Assembly: GCA_002441465.1 (NCBI GenBank)
Contig: DJWE01000052.1
Location: 1 to 25,763, forward strand
Length of the DNA: 25,763 nt
DNA from: Propionibacteriaceae bacterium UBA6238
GTDB lineage: Bacteria; Actinomycetota; Actinomycetes; Propionibacteriales; Propionibacteriaceae
Direction of reading: 5' to 3'
A model generated the notes under the pieces. That model was not told where the DNA came from and searched no databases. It saw only the letters and a program-made list of their open reading frames with translations. Below are positions 17,232 to 23,040 of the stretch, piece by piece. Made by a program: the position numbers and the translations under genes. How positions within the stretch are numbered: position 1 is the stretch's first letter; the number at the start of each line of letters is the position of its first letter.

Positions 17232-17842
17232 CGGGTGCCTCCGCGGATCGTTGCGAACAGCATCTGGATCGCGGTATCCGCAGTTGGCTGGGTCAGGGGA
17301 TCGTCGAAGCGCTCGAGGGCCCAACGGTCGAGTTCGACGAAGGCCGCCATCACCAACCGCGCGAGGAGTTCGGGCGGCAGGTCGCTGCGCACCACTCCCA
17401 GCTCCTGGCCGTGCGCGATCGCTCGCGCCACCCACGCACGCGCGTCCTCCAGCAGGCGAGAGAGTTCCTGAATCGCGTCCTCCGAACCCGATCGGTAGAG
17501 GACGCGGGCGACTGTCGCGAGCTCAGGCGCCTCGTCGAGCACTCGCGCCAAGTCGGCAACGATTCCTGCGGCCGCAACCCAGAAGTCCTCCGCGCTCAGG
17601 CGGTCGACCTCGGGCAGGCGAAGACCTCCCCGGAGCGTCCGCTCCAGCTGGGCGACCAGGTCGGCGTACAGCGCCTGCTTGTCATCGAAGTAGTGGTAGA
17701 ACGAGCTCTTCGCGATCCCGGCCCGCTCAATGATGCGGTTCAGCGACGCGCGCTCGTAGCCATAGGTGAGGAACTCCTCCGCGGCCACGGTGTGGAGACG
17801 TTGCCGACGCTGGACGTCGAGCGGCTGCGCGGTTCGAGGCAT
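17228..17842 (-). CDS. TetR/AcrR family transcriptional regulator
   Basis: This 204-residue repressor has an N-terminal DNA-binding domain (ASLNRIIERAGIAKSSFYHY within about 31-51, then FDDKQALYADL) and an all-helical ligand-binding domain without recognisable ligand signature. The ATG at 17842-17840 is fixed by a textbook AAGGAGGT nine bases upstream. A 6+6 bp inverted repeat at 17861-17879 lies in the promoter region, so autoregulation is likely. The downstream overlapping glycosyltransferase gene is the probable regulated target. Confidence 0.92.
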   Translation of the reverse strand: MPRTAQPLDVQRRQRLHTVAAEEFLTYGYERASLNRIIERAGIAKSSFYHYFDDKQALYADLVAQLERTLRGGLRLPEVDRLSAEDFWVAAAGIVADLARVLDEAPELATVARVLYRSGSEDAIQELSRLLEDARAWVARAIAHGQELGVVRSDLPPELLARLVMAAFVELDRWALERFDDPLTQPTADTAIQMLFATIRGGTR

Positions 17843-17860
17843 GGGTTCTTGACCTCCTTT

Positions 17861-17879
17861 GTGTACCAAAACAGTACAC
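17861..17879. promoter_or_regulatory. Probable TetR operator
   Basis: GTGTAC-CAAAACA-GTACAC is a perfect inverted repeat with 6-bp arms and a 7-bp centre (19 bp in total). It sits 18 bp upstream of the tetR ATG and directly next to its Shine-Dalgarno. Read on the minus strand it includes TACTGT (17877-17872), a possible -10. A bound dimer would block transcription of tetR and the glycosyltransferase gene. Confidence 0.65.
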
Positions 17880-17965
17880 GAACGTGAAAAGGTCGTCGCT
17901 CGGGTCTACCCGGCCCCACCGGTCGCTGCGCAGCTCCGCCACCACGAACTACGGTGCGAGGGCGG

Positions 17966-19315
17966 TCACGGCTCCTGCGTCGTCGCGGTACCGGCGCGCG
18001 CGTCCCTCAGCTCCAGCATGCGATCCCGCAGCGAGTCGTAGATCGGACGTCCCTTCAGCGCCGTGGTCGCCAGCAGCGCGGCCGCCGCGGCAGCGAACAT
18101 CGCCAGTGTGAGCGAGGCGGTGGACGTCATCTCCGTGATCAATACGATGCCGGTCAGCGGCGCTCGGATCGACGCGGTGAACAAGGCCACCATCCCGACC
18201 AGGGCGAACGGCACCGGGCTGCGTCCGAGGAGCTCTACGGCAGCGTCCCCGCCGACCGCGAGGGCGGTGGTATGGAAGAGGGCTCCCCACAACGCACCGA
18301 GCGCGAGCAAGGGTGCGAACAGGCCGCCGGGGGTTCCCGACGCATAGGACAGCGGCCCGGCAACGAAGCGGACGGCCAGCAGCGCCAGCAACGCCCAGAG
18401 CGCGAACGGCTGCTCGCTCAGGATCAGCTGGGTCACATCGCCACCCCCTCCCGCAGCCAGCGGGTCAACCCACAGCAACACTCCCACCAACGCCCCGATC
18501 AGCGCGGCCCGGGTGGTGGGGTGCATCCGCATCCGGTCCGTGCGCCGCAGCAGGCCCATCACTGTCGCGTTGTAGGCCACGCCGAGCGCGCCGGCGAGCA
18601 GACCGAGCAGCACGTAGGCCGCCACGACGCCGACCCCTGGCGAGGCCACCGGCGCCACCTGGAAGTCGGCGTGCTCGGGAATGATGAACCGCGATACCCA
18701 CACCGCGACCGACGTGGACATCAACGTGACCAGGATCACTCGCACCCGGAACGATCTGGTCACCTCCTCGATCGTGAACAGCGCACCGCCCACGGGGGCA
18801 TTGAACGCGACCGCAAGGCCGGCGCCGCCGACGGTCGTGTAGAGCAGCTTTCGCTCGTAGTCGCTGAGCCGGAACCAGCGTCCGACCTCCGCGCCGATGG
18901 TCGCGCCCAGGTGGACGCTGGGACCCTCGCGTCCCATCACCATTCCCGAGCCGATCGCGATCACGCCACCGAGAAAGCGGGACGGCAGCACGCCGGCACC
19001 GGGCAGGTCCTCCTGCTCGTGCCAGACGGCCTCGACGTCCTGGATGCCGCTGCCCGATGCGCGCGGGGTGAGCCGGGTGAACACGTGACCCAGCGCGGCG
19101 CAGCCGGCTACGAGGGCGATCGGAACGGCCCACCCCCAGGCGAGGCCGTGCGCCCAGCCCAAGATCGTCGTCCGCAGCAGTTCCGCCTGTTCCAGGCACC
19201 ACCGGAAGGCCCCGCCGATCAGACCGATCCCGATCGCGGCCGTCAGCGACGCCACGGTGAACACGGCCATCCTGCGCCGCGAACCGAAGGGATCTATCTC
19301 CGCACCGAACTTCAC
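17966..19315 (-). CDS. ClC-family chloride/proton antiporter
   Basis: This 449-residue membrane protein has about a dozen hydrophobic segments. The ion-path motifs are GSGIQDVEA (S89; P is more usual than Q92), GREGPSV with gating Glu E130, and AFNAPVGGALFTIEE with the internal proton Glu E184. GTPGGLFAPLLALGALWG and a terminal Tyr (Y426, in GRPIYDSL), equivalent to the central Tyr of E. coli ClC, complete the set. Presence of both glutamates indicates a Cl-/H+ exchanger rather than a channel. There is no CBS domain. The GTG at 19315-19313 has no Shine-Dalgarno but a TAGGGT 6 nt upstream. It is divergent from a carbonic anhydrase gene. Confidence 0.92.
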   Translation of the reverse strand: MKFGAEIDPFGSRRRMAVFTVASLTAAIGIGLIGGAFRWCLEQAELLRTTILGWAHGLAWGWAVPIALVAGCAALGHVFTRLTPRASGSGIQDVEAVWHEQEDLPGAGVLPSRFLGGVIAIGSGMVMGREGPSVHLGATIGAEVGRWFRLSDYERKLLYTTVGGAGLAVAFNAPVGGALFTIEEVTRSFRVRVILVTLMSTSVAVWVSRFIIPEHADFQVAPVASPGVGVVAAYVLLGLLAGALGVAYNATVMGLLRRTDRMRMHPTTRAALIGALVGVLLWVDPLAAGGGGDVTQLILSEQPFALWALLALLAVRFVAGPLSYASGTPGGLFAPLLALGALWGALFHTTALAVGGDAAVELLGRSPVPFALVGMVALFTASIRAPLTGIVLITEMTSTASLTLAMFAAAAAALLATTALKGRPIYDSLRDRMLELRDARAGTATTQEP

Positions 19316-19321
19316 TGTGGC

Positions 19322-19327
19322 ACCCTA
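19322..19327 (-). promoter_or_regulatory. -10-like hexamer for the ClC gene (leaderless)
   Basis: On the minus strand TAGGGT (19327-19322) lies 6 nt before the GTG start of the ClC gene, with GCCACA between and no Shine-Dalgarno. This places transcription initiation at the start codon. Confidence 0.5.
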
Positions 19328-19405
19328 CGACGACCATGCCGCTGACTCGCACGGCTACACCTGGTGGGCGTGGACGCGGGCTGACGCCCGACCTGCCCGG
19401 CTGGC

Positions 19406-19411
19406 TATGGT
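19406..19411 (+). promoter_or_regulatory. -10-like hexamer for the carbonic anhydrase gene (leaderless)
   Basis: TATGGT lies 6 nt before the GTG at 19418. A possible -35 (CTGACG, 19381-19386) is 19 bp upstream. There is no Shine-Dalgarno in the 6-nt interval GACGCC. Confidence 0.5.
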
Positions 19412-19417
19412 GACGCC

Positions 19418-19912
19418 GTGGATGACACCTTCGACGACCTGCTCGCGGCCAATCGGCGCTATGCCACGTCCGCACCGCGCAACTTCGACGGCTACGCTCA
19501 CGCCGGCATCGCTGTGGTGACCTGTATGGATTCCCGCCTGCAACCCCTGGAGATGATCGGACTGTTCCTGGGCGAGGCCAAGATCCTGCGCACGCCGGGC
19601 GGTCACGTCACCGAGGATGCGCTGAACGGCTGCGTCCTCGGGGTGAACCTGCTCCGCGTCCAACGCATTCTGGTGATCAGCCACAGCAAGTGCGCGATGG
19701 CCTCAGGGAACGACCAGGAGCTGCGTGGCCGAATCGCCGACGCCAGTGGACTCGACGCCTCGGGCTGCGCGTTCGGTGCGGATCCCGATCAGGAGGGACG
19801 CCTCCGCGCGGACGTAGACCTGCTCGCCACGCATCCGCTGATCGCCGGACGGGCCACTGTCGGAGGCTTCCATTACGACGTCGACACCGGCCTGCTCAGC
19901 CGGGTCTGCTGA
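19418..19912 (+). CDS. Beta-class carbonic anhydrase
   Basis: This 164-residue zinc enzyme interconverts CO2 and bicarbonate. The Zn ligands C36, H89 and C92 occur in CMDSRLQP and ISHSKCAM, and the catalytic Asp-Arg dyad is D38/R40. GEAKILRTPGGHVTEDAL (52-69) is the usual second signature. It belongs to the short actinobacterial type like M. tuberculosis Rv1284; HSKCAM replaces the more common HTDCGM. The GTG start at 19418 fits a leaderless transcript. It is divergent from the ClC antiporter, and both affect internal pH and anion balance. Confidence 0.9.
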   Translation: MDDTFDDLLAANRRYATSAPRNFDGYAHAGIAVVTCMDSRLQPLEMIGLFLGEAKILRTPGGHVTEDALNGCVLGVNLLRVQRILVISHSKCAMASGNDQELRGRIADASGLDASGCAFGADPDQEGRLRADVDLLATHPLIAGRATVGGFHYDVDTGLLSRVC

Positions 19913-19925
19913 GCCCGCCCACACA

Positions 19926-19987
19926 TCGGGGACGGTTCCGAACTCGGTCCACCCCTGAAGCTGGGCCGGGTTCGGAACCGTCCCCGA
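19926..19987. repeat. REP-like inverted repeat, copy B (half-site GGGGACGGTTCYGA)
   Basis: The arms 19926-19951 and 19962-19987 pair over 26 bp with two T-G wobbles (T19944 and T19948), around a 10-nt loop. The left arm reads TCGGGGACGGTTCCGAACTC, then GGTCCA. Both arms match those of the element at 10435-10510. It fills the gap between the convergent carbonic anhydrase and topoisomerase IV B genes, where it could also end transcription from both sides. Wobble pairs form only in the plus-strand transcript. Confidence 0.75.
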
Positions 19988-19997
19988 GGTGGTCCGG

Positions 19998-22070
19998 CTA
20001 CACGTCGATGCGCTCGGCGTCCAGGGCGTAGGCGCCCTCGACGATGAACTCCTTCCGCGGTGCGACGTCATTGCCCATCAGCTTCTCGAAGGTGCGTTCG
20101 GCCGCGGGCAGGTCGTCCACCGTGATCCGGCGCAGGGTCCGATGTCGCGGGTTCATCGTGGTCTCGCTCAACTCGTGGGCGTCCATCTCGCCCAGGCCCT
20201 TGTATCGCTGCGGCTCCTTGAACGCCTGACCCTTCTTGGTCAGCTCGGCGAGCTTGCGACGGTACTCGGCCTCGTTGTAGGTGTAGATGTACTTCTCCTG
20301 GCCCTTGCGCGGATTCACCAGTTCGAACCGATGCAGCGGCGGGACGGCCGTGAACACGCGCTTGGCCTCCACCATCGGACGCATGTAGCGGAAGAACAGC
20401 GTGGCCAGCAGGGTACGGATGTGGGCGCCATCGGAATCGGCGTCGGCCATGAAGATGATCTTGGAGTAGCGGGCGGCCTCCAGGTCGAACGTGCGTCCCG
20501 ACCCGGCTCCCACCACCTGGATGATCGAGGCGCACTCGGCGTTCTTCAGCATGTCGCCCACCGAGGCCTTCTGGACGTTCAGGATCTTGCCGCGAATCGG
20601 CAACAGCGCCTGGTACTCGGAGTTGCGAGCCAGTTTCGCCGTACCGAGCGCCGAGTCACCCTCCACGATGAACAGCTCGGTCCGTTCGATATCGGTGCTG
20701 CGGCAGTCGGCCAGCTTGGCTGGAAGCGTCGAGGACTCCAACGCGTTCTTGCGCCGCTGAGCATCCTTGTGCGCCCGTGCCTGGACCCGGGTCCTGGACG
20801 CGGCGACGACCTTCTCCATCACCGCCCTGGCCTGACTGCGCTGAGCGGCCCGGGTCGAGTTCAGGAAGGCGCCGAGCTCGTTCTCCACGATCCGGGCCAC
20901 CAGCCGCGTCACCGCGGGGGTGCCCAGCACCTCTTTGGTCTGGCCCTCGAATTGCGGTTCGGCGAGCCGGACGGTGACCACGCCGGTGAGCCCCTCCAAG
21001 GCGTCGTCCTTGCTGATCTCCTCGCCGGCCTTGAGCAGGCGGGTCCCGTCCAAGCCCTTGGCGAACGCCCGAGTGAGCCCCCGTTCGAAGCCGGCCACAT
21101 GTGTGCCGCCCTTGGGCGTGGCGATGATGTTCACGAACGACTGCACCTGGCTGTCGTAGCCGGTGCCCCAACGCAGGGCGATGTCGACGTCCAGGGTGCG
21201 TTCGACGTCGGTCGGCGTCATCGCGCCGTTGTCATCGAGCATCGGGACCGTTTCGGTGAACTGGTCGCTGCCCTGCAGCCGCAGCACGTCGGTGACCGGT
21301 GCGTCCGCGGCGAGGAAGTCGCAGAACTCGGAGATGCCGCCGTCGTGCTTGAACACCTCGGTGTAGTGCTCGGCGCCGCGTGCGTCCACGACCTCCAGTT
21401 CCAGGCCGGGCACCAGGAAGCTGGTCTGCCTGGCCCGGGCAAGCAGCTGCGGCAAGGCGAGCTGGGCGTCCTTGAGGAAGATCTGCCGGTCGGGCCAGTA
21501 CCGCACGCGGGTGCCGGTGACGCCCTTCCCGACACGTCCGGACTTCACCAGGGTGTTGTCGGGGGTGAACGGCGCGTCCGGGCCGGGACCCGCGAACCGG
21601 CCCGGCACGCCGCGTCGGAAGCTCATCGAGTGGGTGGCGCCGTTGCGGTCCACCTCGACGTCCAGCCGGGCGCTGAGCGCGTTCACCACGGATGCGCCCA
21701 CGCCGTGCAGGCCACCGGTGGCGTTGTAGCTGCCCGCGCCGAACTTCCCGCCTGCGTGAAGCTTGGTGTACACCACCTCAACGCCGGTCAGCCCGGTCCG
21801 TGGCTCGATGTCGACCGGGATGCCGCGGGCGCGGTCCGTGACCAGGATGCTGCCGTCCTGGTCGAGTCGGACTTCGATGCGGTCGCCGTAACCGGCCAGC
21901 GCCTCGTCCACGGCGTTGTCGATGATCTCCCACAGGCAGTGCATCAGGCCACGGGTGTCGGTTGAGCCGATGTACATGGCCGGACGCTTGCGCACGGCCT
22001 CGAGTCCTTCCAGCACCAACAGGTGCCTCGCCTCGTACTCTCTGCCCTCGCCGGCCTTCGTCGTCGTCAC
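19998..22070 (-). CDS. parE: DNA topoisomerase IV subunit B (ParE/ParY type)
   Basis: This 690-residue ATPase subunit is the partner of the subunit A gene at 13460-15907. The GHKL ATPase has EIIDNAVDEAL (catalytic E48, Mg ligand N52), the adenine-site Asp D79 in VTDRARGIP (DDGRGIP in E. coli GyrB), GGLHGVGASVVNALS and the ATP-sensing QTK in FEGQTKEVLG. The TOPRIM domain has IVEGDSALGTAK and MADADSDGAHIRTLL, and the tail has QRYKGLGEMDAHEL. EGDSALGTAK is characteristic of Streptomyces ParY as opposed to the gyrase EGDSAGGSAK. The GTG at 22070-22068 lacks a Shine-Dalgarno and has GATAAT 8 nt upstream. Confidence 0.93.
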   Translation of the reverse strand: MTTTKAGEGREYEARHLLVLEGLEAVRKRPAMYIGSTDTRGLMHCLWEIIDNAVDEALAGYGDRIEVRLDQDGSILVTDRARGIPVDIEPRTGLTGVEVVYTKLHAGGKFGAGSYNATGGLHGVGASVVNALSARLDVEVDRNGATHSMSFRRGVPGRFAGPGPDAPFTPDNTLVKSGRVGKGVTGTRVRYWPDRQIFLKDAQLALPQLLARARQTSFLVPGLELEVVDARGAEHYTEVFKHDGGISEFCDFLAADAPVTDVLRLQGSDQFTETVPMLDDNGAMTPTDVERTLDVDIALRWGTGYDSQVQSFVNIIATPKGGTHVAGFERGLTRAFAKGLDGTRLLKAGEEISKDDALEGLTGVVTVRLAEPQFEGQTKEVLGTPAVTRLVARIVENELGAFLNSTRAAQRSQARAVMEKVVAASRTRVQARAHKDAQRRKNALESSTLPAKLADCRSTDIERTELFIVEGDSALGTAKLARNSEYQALLPIRGKILNVQKASVGDMLKNAECASIIQVVGAGSGRTFDLEAARYSKIIFMADADSDGAHIRTLLATLFFRYMRPMVEAKRVFTAVPPLHRFELVNPRKGQEKYIYTYNEAEYRRKLAELTKKGQAFKEPQRYKGLGEMDAHELSETTMNPRHRTLRRITVDDLPAAERTFEKLMGNDVAPRKEFIVEGAYALDAERIDV

Positions 22071-22073
22071 CGG

Positions 22074-22088
22074 CCGAGATTATCTCGG
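22074..22088. promoter_or_regulatory. parE promoter region with a 15-bp dyad
   Basis: CCGAGA-TTA-TCTCGG (22074-22088) is a perfect 6-bp inverted repeat with a 3-bp centre. On the minus strand it contains GATAAT (22084-22079), a good -10 hexamer 8 nt before the GTG of parE. The dyad overlapping a -10 could be a repressor site or chance. No convincing -35 is visible. Confidence 0.4.
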
Positions 22089-22134
22089 AGGAGTAACAGT
22101 TCTTTGCATTCGCGTGACGGTGTCGGGCACTGTC

Positions 22135-22162
22135 TTGGTTTGACAGGCCCACTGCCTAGACT
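22135..22162 (+). promoter_or_regulatory. Candidate sigma-A promoter for the DUF7455 gene
   Basis: TTGGTT (22135-22140), a 16-bp spacer and TAGACT (22157-22162) form a plausible -35/-10 pair. It would give a leader of about 85 nt before the ATG at 22253. A TTGACA at 22140-22145 is only 11 bp from TAGACT and so cannot pair with it. Confidence 0.45.
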
Positions 22163-22252
22163 GAGGGCACTCGGGAACAAACACGGCATCCGCCACGTTG
22201 TGCCGACAGCGAGTCGATCCGTTGACTCGTATGGGAAGAGAGTGAGGACCTG

Positions 22253-22444
22253 ATGAGCGCTACCGTTACCGAACCGCTGACCGCAGCTGATCGTTGCGAC
22301 CGTTGCGGGGCACAGGCCTACGTACGAGTCACCCTCACCTCCGGCGGCGAACTGCTCTTCTGCGGACACCACAGCAAGGCCCACTCCGACAAGCTGAACC
22401 AGGTGGCGCTGAAGATCCACGACGAGACCAGCAAGCTCAGCTGA
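22253..22444 (+). CDS. DUF7455 family small zinc-binding protein
   Basis: This 63-residue protein has C15 and C18 (CDRCGAQAYVRV) and C37 with H39/H40 (LFCGHHSKAH), the ligands of a small zinc ribbon. VTLTSGGELLF joins the two knuckles. This is the actinobacterial DUF7455 family, commonly found near the primary sigma factor gene, as here. The ATG at 22253 has GTGAGGAC upstream. It is monocistronic, with its own promoter and a strong terminator. Function unknown. Confidence 0.85.
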   Translation: MSATVTEPLTAADRCDRCGAQAYVRVTLTSGGELLFCGHHSKAHSDKLNQVALKIHDETSKLS

Positions 22445-22456
22445 GCCACACTTCGA

Positions 22457-22492
22457 CCGACAGGGCCCCGGGGTTTCCCGGGGCCCTGTCGG
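22457..22492 (+). terminator. Strong hairpin terminator after the DUF7455 gene
   Basis: A perfect 16-bp stem (left arm CCGACAGGGCCCCGGG, 22457-22472) closes a GTTT loop with the right arm at 22477-22492. It begins 12 bp after the stop codon. There is only a short T-poor tail, as is common for actinobacterial terminators. Confidence 0.8.
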
Positions 22493-22505
22493 CGTTCCTG
22501 CCTGC

Positions 22506-22511
22506 AATACT
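22506..22511 (+). promoter_or_regulatory. -10-like hexamer for the macrodomain gene (leaderless)
   Basis: AATACT lies 7 nt before the ATG at 22519, just past the terminator. It matches TATAAT at four of six positions, including the conserved second A and last T. No Shine-Dalgarno or -35 is apparent. Confidence 0.35.
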
Positions 22512-22518
22512 CGCTGCC

Positions 22519-23040
22519 ATGAGCATTGACGCCGTCCTGGGCGACCTGACCACCGAGCCGGCGGACGCACTGGTCAACGCGGCGAACTCCAGCCTGCTCG
22601 GCGGGGGTGGCGTGGACGGAGCGCTGCACGCCGCCGCCGGCCCCGCGCTGCTCGAAGCCTGCCGACGAGTCCGCGCCGAGCAGTGGCCCGATGGACTCCC
22701 CGTCGGCGACGCGGTAGCGACGACGGCGGGCAACCTGCCGGCGACCTGGGTGATCCACACCGTCGGGCCGAACCGGAATGCAGGGCAGAGCGACGAGAGC
22801 CTGTTGGCGTCCTGCTACACCCGCTCGCTGGACGTCGCCCAACAGCTCGGCGCACGTACGGTCGCGTTCCCCGCGGTCGGTGCCGGCGTCTACGGCTGGG
22901 ACGCTCAGACAGCGGCCCGGGTGGCGGTCGCCGCCGTCGCGGCACACCCCCGCCGCGGGATCGAACGGGTGCGCTTCGTGTTGTTCTCACCCAGGCTGCT
23001 CGCCGCCTTCACTGCCGAGCTGAACGCGCTGCAGGCATGA
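22519..23040 (+). CDS. Macrodomain protein (O-acetyl-ADP-ribose deacetylase type)
   Basis: This 173-residue single macrodomain binds ADP-ribose and probably hydrolyses O-acetyl-ADP-ribose or ADP-ribosyl-protein bonds, as YmdB/MacroD enzymes do. D9 in LGDLTTEPADALVNAANSSL contacts adenine. N20 and N23 with GGGGVDGALHAAAGP form the catalytic loop, TTAGNLPATWVIHTVGP follows, and FPAVGAGVYGWD is the diphosphate loop. The Asn and the Gly-rich loop of active hydrolases are kept. Its TGA overlaps the ATG of the peptidase gene (ATGA, 23037-23040), implying translational coupling. Confidence 0.92.
   Translation: MSIDAVLGDLTTEPADALVNAANSSLLGGGGVDGALHAAAGPALLEACRRVRAEQWPDGLPVGDAVATTAGNLPATWVIHTVGPNRNAGQSDESLLASCYTRSLDVAQQLGARTVAFPAVGAGVYGWDAQTAARVAVAAVAAHPRRGIERVRFVLFSPRLLAAFTAELNALQA

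Noticed and set aside
17954..19345. Plus-strand open frame antisense to the ClC gene, and similar long frames antisense to the KimA-like transporter, parC, carbonic anhydrase and peptidase genes
   Set aside because: All are shadows of strongly coding regions; none has family motifs or a plausible start region.
19989..21965. Plus-strand open frame of about 660 codons antisense to topoisomerase IV subunit B
   Set aside because: It mirrors the codon structure of the real gene in GC-rich DNA and has His/Asp-rich composition, no domain and no ribosome site. The opposite strand has all ParE motifs.
22140..22162. Consensus TTGACA paired with TAGACT upstream of the DUF7455 gene
   Set aside because: The spacer is only 11 bp, too short for sigma-70; TTGGTT with a 16-bp spacer is the more reasonable -35.
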